Positions 7,656 through 14,930 of a stretch of 18,746 nucleotides of DNA are shown here, one piece after another. The translations under genes and the position numbers were made by a program. How positions within the stretch are numbered: position 1 is the stretch's first letter; each line of letters starts with the position of its first letter. Source of the stretch: Gammaproteobacteria bacterium UBA7376 (lineage in GTDB: Bacteria > Pseudomonadota > Gammaproteobacteria > Pseudomonadales > Azotimanducaceae); the NCBI GenBank assembly GCA_002470275.1, contig DKNY01000046.1, positions 36,294-55,039 on the forward strand. The letters run 5' to 3'. The notes below the pieces were generated by a model. That model saw only the letters and a program-made list of their open reading frames with translations. It ran no database searches and had not been told where the DNA came from.

Positions 7656-10466
7656 TTAGTCGTCGTCGTGAATGACTACGATCCCCGTATCTCCATCGAT
7701 GGTGATTTTCTGACCGTGCTTGATGCGCTGGGTCCCGTTACCCACCCCAAGCACTGCGGGAATACCATATTCTCTGGCAACGATGGAACCGTGAGCCAGA
7801 ATGCTGCCCACATCCGTGACCAGACCCACTGCATGGGCGAATAGCTGGGTCCAGGCTGGGGTCGTCAGGGGGCTGACGAGGATGCTGCCTGGCACCATCT
7901 TGTCGAAATCCGCTGGCCCAAGCACGACGCTTGCTTTGGCGGTGATGCTCCCGGAGCTCACCGCGAAGCCGCGCATGACGTCGCTACCATCGTCATTTTT
8001 GATCTGGGTTTCTTTGAAGGAAACCGCCTCGATCTCGCTAGCCTCCAGGGGGATCGTACCGGGTGGATGATGCTGCTTGCGCGCCTCACGCACAGCCCGG
8101 CGCTGATCGGCCAGTTCACCCAGCTCGGGCTTACCTTGGCCCTGGGCGCGTGCGCTGAGCGCCTGCTCCAGTTCCTCGGTCACTAAGAAGAACAGATCCT
8201 CGGCCCGTTTGAGCGTAGCGCTTTCTGCTAAGCGCCGGCCCAGCTCGAACGCCATGGGTCGAAAAATCGACCAGGTGTAGCCAAAGCGGAAGGCGACCTC
8301 TTCGCGAATGTAGTTGTACTTCAGCGCCAGCCAGAGTCTGAAGCGAAACTGCCAGTACTCCAGCCCCGATAGCAGGTTGGAGACCTCCTCAAACTTCTCC
8401 TTACGAATGCCCGCTGTCTTTTCGGCCTGCTGCCTGGGGTGGTAGTTGTGATCGCGCACCATGGCTTTGAGAGTCGCAAAGAGTGCCGAGGGATCCTCGA
8501 TCTGGGTGGGCTCAATGAAGTCCATGCTGTAGCCCTGGTGACCATAGGTCTGCAGGTAGGTGTCCAGTAACGCAACCACCTGGCTGGCTTTCGGGTGCTC
8601 ACGCAGGGCCTCCATCAGGAATTGAGAGGGTTTGACCAACACTAAGTAGGACAAGTCCTCATGAGCGCGAACGACCTCTGCAATGGCAAATAGGTCCGCG
8701 TTGGCCTGCATGGTTTTGGACTCGATCCCCGAAAGGAACTGCCCGCTGATGAAGTTGTGGTCCGGCAGCGTCTCGCGCAAAAAACACTGGAGCTGGTCGT
8801 CGGTGGATTTAGCAACGCCGAAGGTATGGCTGGAGTCGCTAGACCAGTAATAGCCCTCTTCAATACCCAGCTCAGTAATACCCTCCAGGAGCTTCTGGTC
8901 TGACGCCTCCGCGACATCCAACGAACGCCATTTATCGGCAACGCCTTCGATGCGGGGTTTCGCTCCTTTGAACCAAGAATTGAGCTGAGCGTCATTGGTA
9001 GTCGTATTGTTAAACGCGATATAGGTCGGATTGTCGCTGGTCGGCATGGTAATCCGGGCATCCAAATCCGGCAGGTCTTGTGCCAGATACCAGGCGTCGA
9101 AGGCTGCTCGATCCTCTTCGTTGAGTTCCCCCTTGAAGATGCCCAGATCGTTAACGGCAGCCGTGGCCGCCGCCGATCGTTGTGCCTTCATCTGGTCATC
9201 AAAGGCCTTGTACTCGGCTTCTTCAATAGCGCCCTCGGAAATCGCCTGATTCTCGTCCTTTCTTTTCCTTCGCTCTTCGACGTCCTTAATGATTTGCGGC
9301 CAATCGAAACGCTGATAGGCGTAGCCGTTTACCGTGACGAACATCGGTCCGCCGCCAACCATCAGACTTTTGCCGCCTCTGGGCGCCTCGAGGCCGCGCG
9401 TGAGGTACAGCTCTTCGAACAGCTCACAGATGGGATCTGGCATGTTCTCAACGATCTGTCGTCGGCTTACAAATTGAGCCGGTGGCGTAGGCTCCCACAC
9501 CAGGTCAATGGGCTGAGGCAGAAGGTTGGTGATGGGGCGTGACTGCAGCAAATGCAGCTTTCCATCGCGAAAAGCCCATTCGATATCTTGAGGAAGGCCC
9601 TCATAAAGGCCTTCAATTTTAAGGGCGTGCTCACAGAGTTCGGTGAGCATTTCAGGGGACAAAGAAGACAGCTCCCGATCTGAGGCATCCACTTCCTCAA
9701 TACGAACACCCTGATCGCCGTCAGAAATAATCTGCTGTTCCTTGGGGCCGATAACCTGTTCTTTGATCGACAGGTCACTGCGCTCGACGATATAGGTATC
9801 CGGCGTCACCTGTCCGCCGACAACGGCTTCGCCCAGTCCAAAACTTGCATTGATGACCATCTCAGAACGTTCACCCGTGGTCGGGTTGGCGGTGAAGAGG
9901 ATGCCAGACACATCTGAGGGCACCATTACCTGAACCACGACGGCCATGGCAACCTGGTCGTTTAAAATACCGTTTTGATGGCGATAGCTGATGGCTTGCG
10001 CCGTCCACAGAGAGGCCCAACATTTGTGCACAGCCTCAATAACTTCCGCTCCGCCTTTAACGTTCAGGTAGGTTTCCTGCTGTCCGGCAAAGGAAAATCC
10101 TGGCAGATCCTCAGCGTTCGCTGACGACCGGACTGCGACGGGCGTGAGGCCATTATCTACGGCTGCATAGGCCGCGAGAATTTCCTGCTTGAGCGCATCA
10201 CTCAGCTCCGTCGCCAGAATCAGCTCGCTGATGGCCGTGGCGCATTCATCAAAGGCAGGATACCCATCCTTTAGCCGAGGCTCGGCCAGCTTTAAAATTT
10301 CTGCCTGAAGGCCATGGGTGCTGACAAAGTCCCGATAGGCATCGGCGGTAACCAAAAAACCGCCCGGCACGGCGAACCCAGCTCGCGCCATTTTGGCAAG
10401 CGAACGGCCCTTGCCGCCAACGCGTTCCAGGGAGTCTTCAGCCGTATTAATGGGAGTGGTGAACAT
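7656..10466 (-). CDS. Dikinase 2, rifampin-phosphotransferase-like paralogue
   Basis: This 936-residue protein is the paralogue of dikinase 1 over its full length and on the opposite strand. It has the same three parts: ATP-grasp domain (1-320; K19 in VGGKG, R113 in AVRSSANAED, E296 in DIEW, R310 in LLQSRPIT), acceptor domain (about 320-828) and C-terminal phosphohistidine domain (H892 in ILAHGSIVARE). All visible catalytic residues are kept, so both copies should be active. The acceptor domains share blocks such as VENMPDPIC, FEELYLT, HxFGVAKSTDDQLQCFLRE and HQGYSMDF, but differ in the charged insert (about 390-440) and nearby loops. At DNA level the conserved blocks differ mainly at third codon positions, so the duplication is old. 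AGGAAA lies about 9 nt before the ATG. It probably phosphorylates the same or a related small molecule as dikinase 1, or the two work as a heteromer. Confidence 0.9.
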   Translation of the reverse strand: MFTTPINTAEDSLERVGGKGRSLAKMARAGFAVPGGFLVTADAYRDFVSTHGLQAEILKLAEPRLKDGYPAFDECATAISELILATELSDALKQEILAAYAAVDNGLTPVAVRSSANAEDLPGFSFAGQQETYLNVKGGAEVIEAVHKCWASLWTAQAISYRHQNGILNDQVAMAVVVQVMVPSDVSGILFTANPTTGERSEMVINASFGLGEAVVGGQVTPDTYIVERSDLSIKEQVIGPKEQQIISDGDQGVRIEEVDASDRELSSLSPEMLTELCEHALKIEGLYEGLPQDIEWAFRDGKLHLLQSRPITNLLPQPIDLVWEPTPPAQFVSRRQIVENMPDPICELFEELYLTRGLEAPRGGKSLMVGGGPMFVTVNGYAYQRFDWPQIIKDVEERRKRKDENQAISEGAIEEAEYKAFDDQMKAQRSAAATAAVNDLGIFKGELNEEDRAAFDAWYLAQDLPDLDARITMPTSDNPTYIAFNNTTTNDAQLNSWFKGAKPRIEGVADKWRSLDVAEASDQKLLEGITELGIEEGYYWSSDSSHTFGVAKSTDDQLQCFLRETLPDHNFISGQFLSGIESKTMQANADLFAIAEVVRAHEDLSYLVLVKPSQFLMEALREHPKASQVVALLDTYLQTYGHQGYSMDFIEPTQIEDPSALFATLKAMVRDHNYHPRQQAEKTAGIRKEKFEEVSNLLSGLEYWQFRFRLWLALKYNYIREEVAFRFGYTWSIFRPMAFELGRRLAESATLKRAEDLFFLVTEELEQALSARAQGQGKPELGELADQRRAVREARKQHHPPGTIPLEASEIEAVSFKETQIKNDDGSDVMRGFAVSSGSITAKASVVLGPADFDKMVPGSILVSPLTTPAWTQLFAHAVGLVTDVGSILAHGSIVAREYGIPAVLGVGNGTQRIKHGQKITIDGDTGIVVIHDDD

Positions 10467-10506
10467 TCGTAGTTTCCTGCGTTTTTGAATTCTTTTGAGT
10501 GTGGTG

Positions 10507-10534
10507 ATTGTCGATGCTCAGGGTCGTCGTGCAA
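10507..10534 (-). promoter_or_regulatory. Weak promoter-like pair for dikinase 2
   Basis: Reading the minus strand, TTGCAC (10534-10529) and GACAAT (10512-10507) are 16 nt apart and the second lies about 40 nt before the dikinase 2 ATG. Matches to the sigma-70 consensus are 3/6 and 4/6, so this is only a candidate. The divergent gap 10467-10727 must hold promoters for both dikinase 2 and the GH32 gene. Confidence 0.2.
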
Positions 10535-10557
10535 GTGATGGGGTTTGGAACCCACCC

Positions 10558-10578
10558 ATTATCCGCCAGCGGATTAAT
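10558..10578. promoter_or_regulatory. Operator-like palindrome in the divergent dikinase 2 / GH32 gap
   Basis: TCCGC-CA-GCGGA is flanked by ATTA on the left and TTAAT on the right, giving a nearly continuous 21-bp inverted repeat. It lies about 92 nt upstream of the dikinase 2 start and 150 nt upstream of the GH32 start, where a regulator could control both. A shorter repeat GGGTT-TGG-AACCC (10541-10553) is immediately to its left. No regulator gene is in the window. Confidence 0.4.
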
Positions 10579-10727
10579 CCCAGAAATTATTGGAGAAAAC
10601 ACAGGCTCCCGCCTGACGAAGCAGCACAGCACCGGGCACCTCGTTGCCTACGCAGAAGCGATGCCAATGCGGAACTAACTCGGGTAGGCTCTGCCTGTCG
10701 ACCGCCAATAAAAAGAGAGGAGGGGCA

Positions 10728-12116
10728 ATGGCAATCTACACGGAGTTACACCGACCCCAGTTTCATTTCTCAGCCAAGAAGAACTGGATCAATGACCCGA
10801 ATGGCTTGGTCTATCGAGACGGGATATGGCACCTCTTTTTTCAGCATAATCGTCTCGCCCCGGTCTGGGGTGAAATGAGTTGGGGGCACGCGGTCAGCGA
10901 CGATCTTTTGCATTGGCGAGAGCTGGAGATCGCTCTAGAGCCCGATGACATGGGCGATATGTTTTCTGGGTCCGCTGTCGTGGACGAACACAATACCGCC
11001 GGCTTCGGGGCAGGCGCACTGTTGGCCTTCTATACCGCCGCCGGATTTGCCGATAAGCCTACGGCATCTTTGAAACGGGTACCCAACGGCGCTCACACCC
11101 AGTGTTTGGCCTACAGCGTGGATAGCGGTAAACAGTGGACGAAGTTCAGCGATAATCCCCTGGTGGCTGAGATGTCCAAGGGGAATCGCGACCCTAAGGT
11201 AGTCTGGCATGAGGCCTCCCAGCGCTGGGTCATGGCCCTTTACCTTAGCGAGGACGAATACTGCTTGCTGACCTCCCCTGATGCCAAGAGTTGGGAGCTA
11301 AGGCAGAGGTTTAGGTTTTCGGGCGAGTCAGAGTGCCCGGATTTCTTTCCGCTTCGGGATCAGGCGGGGCAGGAACACTGGGTCTTTTGGGCAGCCGGCG
11401 GCCACTATCAGCTTGGGCGTTTTGACGGTGAAGCTTTCGTGCCAGAGAGTCCGGTGCTGCTGGGCGAATTCGGGCCCAATGGCTATGCGGCGCAGACATG
11501 GAGCGATGCGCCCAACGATAGGCGAATACAAATTTCATGGATGGCCGGCGGCCTTTACCCAGAGATGCCGTTTAATCAACAGATGTCGCTGCCCGTTGAG
11601 CTGTCTTTGACAGGGGAGGGGGAAGACGCCCGGCTGGTGCGTCAGCCTGTGCGCGAGATTGAAGCGTTACGTCTGCGGAGCGTGCATCCGGATTCCGTGG
11701 CCGTTACGCCCAGCGCGTCCTTTGTTGTTCCTACTAATGCCAAACTGCTAGACGTTAGCTTCACCGTGGAAAAGGGTACGGCAGCGGTTTTTTATCTCGT
11801 GATCCGAGGCCAGTCCATGGTCTTTGATTTCAGGGACGGTCGCCTCAGATTCCGCCCTAGCGATGTGCCTAAGGTCAAGCCAACGCCCGAGTATGTTGAG
11901 CTGCCCAATGAGGAGCACCTGGACGTTCGACTCATCGTGGATTTGACCTCGGTTGAGATTTTTATTCAGGGTGGGCGCATGAGTGCCTCGTTTTGCTTCC
12001 TCCCCGGCGCCTATGTGAATACTCTGGTGGCTAATGCCTACGGGGGCGATCTTCGCCTTCGAGACATCGCCGTGCACGAACTGGCCTCTGCCTGGCGTCG
12101 AGAGGCGGGTCGGTGA
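10728..12116 (+). CDS. Glycoside hydrolase family 32 (beta-fructosidase / sucrose- or fructan-hydrolase)
   Basis: This 462-residue enzyme should cleave terminal beta-fructosyl bonds (sucrose, sucrose-6-phosphate or small fructans). The ATG is chosen because GAGGAGGGG lies just upstream; an in-frame ATG at 10644 would add 28 residues unlike the family. The five-bladed propeller carries all three catalytic residues: D23 in WINDPNG (nucleophile), D155 in NRDPKV (transition-state stabiliser) and E202 in ECPDFF (acid/base). WGHAVSDDLLHW and MFSGSAV are also typical. A C-terminal beta-sandwich follows at about 320-450 with VEIFIQGG. The N-terminus has no signal peptide, so it acts in the cytoplasm and would need an uptake system, which is not obvious here unless the distant TonB receptor supplies the outer-membrane step. 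It heads a same-strand run with the phosphoesterase and ABC genes. The exact substrate cannot be told. Confidence 0.93.
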   Translation: MAIYTELHRPQFHFSAKKNWINDPNGLVYRDGIWHLFFQHNRLAPVWGEMSWGHAVSDDLLHWRELEIALEPDDMGDMFSGSAVVDEHNTAGFGAGALLAFYTAAGFADKPTASLKRVPNGAHTQCLAYSVDSGKQWTKFSDNPLVAEMSKGNRDPKVVWHEASQRWVMALYLSEDEYCLLTSPDAKSWELRQRFRFSGESECPDFFPLRDQAGQEHWVFWAAGGHYQLGRFDGEAFVPESPVLLGEFGPNGYAAQTWSDAPNDRRIQISWMAGGLYPEMPFNQQMSLPVELSLTGEGEDARLVRQPVREIEALRLRSVHPDSVAVTPSASFVVPTNAKLLDVSFTVEKGTAAVFYLVIRGQSMVFDFRDGRLRFRPSDVPKVKPTPEYVELPNEEHLDVRLIVDLTSVEIFIQGGRMSASFCFLPGAYVNTLVANAYGGDLRLRDIAVHELASAWRREAGR

Positions 12117-12221
12117 ATTGGGTGACTTTAGCCCGGCTACCGCAACGAGCACTGTGATCGGTCGCGCTAATCGGTAGTATGCCCCCAAAAGAACGATGGC
12201 TCACAACAACAAATAGAAACT

Positions 12222-12974
12222 ATGAAAATACTGGTAATCAGCGATATCCACGGCAATGCAGAGGCATTGAAAGCCGTCATGCAGGCAGAGCAAGATCGGG
12301 ATGCAACCATCTTTTTGGGAGATAGCGCGCTTTCCGGGCCTCAGGCTAACGAAACGCTAGAGCTACTCCAGCATATTGGACCCATGACGGCCATCATGGG
12401 GAATCACGACCACGAGGTGATGGATCCGTCGAGCTTTGCTAATTGGCCGCCAGAGTGGATCGCGTTGAACGAGTGGATCTTGGAACGTCTGGACCCCTCG
12501 GGGCGAGACTTTATTGCCGGTTTCTTGCCCGCTGGGGAGTACCAGGTCGGAGAGCTTAAGGCCTTCATGCATCATGGTGAAATGGGACGAGGTCGACCGG
12601 CCGCCCTGCCCGACGCAGAGGATCAGGTTTTTGAGGATTTGTCCGCCGGCAGCACGGCGCCTCTGGTTTTGTTCGGTCATACCCATGTGCAGTTTAGCCG
12701 TGTTGTTGGCGAACGACAATTCATCAATCCGGGTAGCGTGGGTCAGCCACGCTGCGGCAAGCTCCATGCCTGTTATGGCGTGTTTGAGGACGGTGTCTAT
12801 GACCCACGCCAGGTGACCTATGACCCAGCACCGTGGCTTGCGGCGCTCGCACGCATTGAAGGCATTCAACCTTATCCAGAATTTTGCGAGTGGCTAAGGA
12901 ACGGCCTCTTAACCGGATACGGTATCGGTGAGCGCGACCCTTGGACCCAGTTCGCGGCCCAGGGTTACTGTTAA
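12222..12974 (+). CDS. Calcineurin-like metallophosphoesterase (YfcE/ApaH-like fold)
   Basis: This 250-residue cytoplasmic protein has the complete two-metal phosphoesterase signature: D8-I-H10-G-N, G33-D34, G60-N61-H62-D63, H118-G, G152-H153-T-H155 and N169-PGSVGQPR. The family (Metallophos_2 type) cleaves phosphomonoesters, phosphodiesters or dinucleotide polyphosphates. The usual GDLVGYGP stretch reads GDSALSGP here. The last 60 residues, including YPEFCEWLRNG, are outside the core and may shape specificity. The start has no clear Shine-Dalgarno sequence. The 105-nt gap after the GH32 gene shows no terminator, and the ABC exporter starts 35 nt downstream, so it is probably in one operon with them. 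Substrate is unknown; removing phosphate from a product of the nearby dikinases is possible but unproven. Confidence 0.88.
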   Translation: MKILVISDIHGNAEALKAVMQAEQDRDATIFLGDSALSGPQANETLELLQHIGPMTAIMGNHDHEVMDPSSFANWPPEWIALNEWILERLDPSGRDFIAGFLPAGEYQVGELKAFMHHGEMGRGRPAALPDAEDQVFEDLSAGSTAPLVLFGHTHVQFSRVVGERQFINPGSVGQPRCGKLHACYGVFEDGVYDPRQVTYDPAPWLAALARIEGIQPYPEFCEWLRNGLLTGYGIGERDPWTQFAAQGYC

Positions 12975-13009
12975 CTAACTGACCTCTGGGGAGAGGTTCG
13001 GGGAGAGGC

Positions 13010-14926
13010 GTGGGGAAGGATAGCCAGGCGCGACATCAGTATTCCCTGGGAGCCATCGTGCAGCTGGGCTTCCGCTGCTGGCCGTATTATCGCCCTCAAG
13101 TCCCCCACCTGCTGATCTTTGTCCTGCTTAACACCCTCATCGGCGGCATGATCCTGGGCGGGATGGTGCTGGCCAACGATGTGGTGGACAACAAAATCTT
13201 GCTGGGTGAGCGCCTAGAGCCCCTGCAGGCCAGGGCGCTTTTTCTGGACGCGGACTATGTCACCTCGGGTGCTGAGGATGAGCCGCCCTTAAGCAAAGAC
13301 CAGCGTCGGCAGGTACGCCTTGGAGTCCTGGTGCTCGGTGCACTTTATATGATCCTGCTCACCGCTTCTGTGGCCCTGGTTTGGTACTACATGGTTTGGA
13401 TTTTTCAGCGAATCAACCAACAGCTGAGAGTAGAAATGCTGGCTCGGGCCGAACGGCTATCCCTGTCTCATCACAGTCAATCGCGCACGGGGGATGCGAT
13501 CTACCGGGTGTATCAGGACAGCGCCACCATCACGAACGTACTTCAGTTTATGCTCTTGACGCCGCTCCGAATCCTCGCCTGGTTTGCCTTTGGCATGGTA
13601 GTCATCGTCCTCTTTTCGCCCTGGCTATTTTTATTCATGGTCGCTGCCGGTGTCCCTATTTACTGTCTGATGCGCCATTACATGCCGAAAATAAGACTCG
13701 CTGCTCGGGAATCTCGAGAGGCCAACAGTGAGCTGACGTCCAGAATTCAGGAGACCCTGGCGGCCATTCGCGTGATCAAGGCCAGCGGCGCCGAGGACCA
13801 TATGATGCAGCAATTCGGTCTAGAGTCTCAGCAGGCGCTAGATGCCGCCTATAGAGTGCGTTACTACTTTGTCCTGTTGAGCGTTGGAGTCACCCTGGTC
13901 GGTGTTTCCGCGCTTTTGGTTGCCGAGTATTTGATGGCTACCTGGGCGCTCTCCGAGAGAGCAACCTATATGGGGGCTGCCATCGCCTTGGTGGGCTTTG
14001 CCGTTTGGAATTTGGGTGCCTTTAAAGCGGCCACGGGACGGGGCTTGGAGCTGACCAAGCAGGCTAGAGAATTTGCAGGAACTTGGGCCATTGTGCAGGA
14101 CCTTGTGGTGGGTCTGGAGCGTGCCTTTTATCTGCTTGATCTGGAGCCTGAGGTGAACGAGCCCGAACATCCTAAGGCCTTTCCCAGTCCCATCCAACGG
14201 GTTGATTTCGACGCTGTGCACTTCAGCTATCAGTCGCAGCAAAAGGTGCTTGCCGGGGTGAGTCTCGGTGCCGAAGTGGGGACCATCACCGCCATTGTTG
14301 GATCTACCGGGGCGGGGAAATCCACCTTGGTTTCGCTGTTGCTGCGGCTGGCCGAGCCAGAGCAGGGTCGGGTCACCATTAATGGCGAGGACATTCGAGA
14401 GATGGCCACCGAGGATCTGCGTGGGGGCGTCAGTATTGCGTTGCAGCAAAATATTCTGTTCGCCATGAGCGTTGCCGACAATATTAGATATGGTCAGAAA
14501 GATACGGACCAACAAAAAATTCAAGCGGCGGCTCGGATCGCCTGTGCCGACGAATTTATTCAGGACATGCCCGAAGGGTATGACACGGAGCTGGGCGAGC
14601 GTGGTGGCAAGCTTTCCACCGGCCAGCGCCAGCGTCTCTCCATTGCTCGAGCGGTGCTTAGAGATACCCCAATTCTTATCCTGGATGAGCCCACCGCATC
14701 CCTCGACGCGATGACCGAACAGGCTGTCATGCGCAACCTGGCCGAGTGGGGTCGGGGGCGCGTGGTCTTTATTATTACCCACCGGCTATCAACGATTCGT
14801 CGCGCTGATCAGATCGCGTTCTTGGAAGACGGGGTGATTCGAGAGCTAGGTGATCACCAGTCCTTGATGGCGCAGCAGGGGGCCTATAGCCGCTTTGTTG
14901 AGGCTGAAACCGGGGAGGCCCGTTAG
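13010..14926 (+). CDS. ABC exporter half-transporter 1 (membrane plus ATPase domain)
   Basis: This 638-residue inner-membrane protein has six predicted membrane segments (about 30-52, 105-130, 183-200, 202-220, 283-310, 318-338) followed by an ATPase domain (about 395-636). The GTG start has GGGGAG 4 nt upstream. A long, charged external loop (about 58-102) between the first two helices is larger than usual. The ATPase has Walker A G431-T439 (K437), signature L535-S-T-G-Q539 in place of LSGGQ, Walker B D559-E560 and switch H591, so it should hydrolyse ATP. It is a type IV (B-family) exporter; these move lipids, peptides, drugs or other small molecules outward. The next gene, 4 nt later, encodes a similar half-transporter, so the two probably form a heterodimer. 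Shared coupling-helix wording (RxGDxxYRVxxD) supports that they are sisters. Substrate unknown. Confidence 0.92.
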   Translation: MGKDSQARHQYSLGAIVQLGFRCWPYYRPQVPHLLIFVLLNTLIGGMILGGMVLANDVVDNKILLGERLEPLQARALFLDADYVTSGAEDEPPLSKDQRRQVRLGVLVLGALYMILLTASVALVWYYMVWIFQRINQQLRVEMLARAERLSLSHHSQSRTGDAIYRVYQDSATITNVLQFMLLTPLRILAWFAFGMVVIVLFSPWLFLFMVAAGVPIYCLMRHYMPKIRLAARESREANSELTSRIQETLAAIRVIKASGAEDHMMQQFGLESQQALDAAYRVRYYFVLLSVGVTLVGVSALLVAEYLMATWALSERATYMGAAIALVGFAVWNLGAFKAATGRGLELTKQAREFAGTWAIVQDLVVGLERAFYLLDLEPEVNEPEHPKAFPSPIQRVDFDAVHFSYQSQQKVLAGVSLGAEVGTITAIVGSTGAGKSTLVSLLLRLAEPEQGRVTINGEDIREMATEDLRGGVSIALQQNILFAMSVADNIRYGQKDTDQQKIQAAARIACADEFIQDMPEGYDTELGERGGKLSTGQRQRLSIARAVLRDTPILILDEPTASLDAMTEQAVMRNLAEWGRGRVVFIITHRLSTIRRADQIAFLEDGVIRELGDHQSLMAQQGAYSRFVEAETGEAR

Positions 14927-14930
14927 TCCC

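Noticed and set aside
3010..10466. Dikinase genes as an inverted repeat able to flip the cyclase genes by recombination
   Set aside because: Compared by eye, even the best conserved blocks differ at many third codon positions and exact matches are only about 20 nt, so this is an old duplication and efficient homologous inversion is unlikely.
10644..10727. 28-codon N-terminal extension of the GH32 gene
   Set aside because: The extension has no family similarity and no ribosome site, while a strong GAGGAGGGG precedes the ATG at 10728, which gives a normal GH32 N-terminus.
13838..14782. Long antisense open frame (314 codons) opposite the first ABC gene
   Set aside because: It mirrors the conserved ATPase domain; the second ABC gene has a similar antisense frame opposite the same domain, as expected from shared codon patterns. 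It has no recognisable domain of its own.
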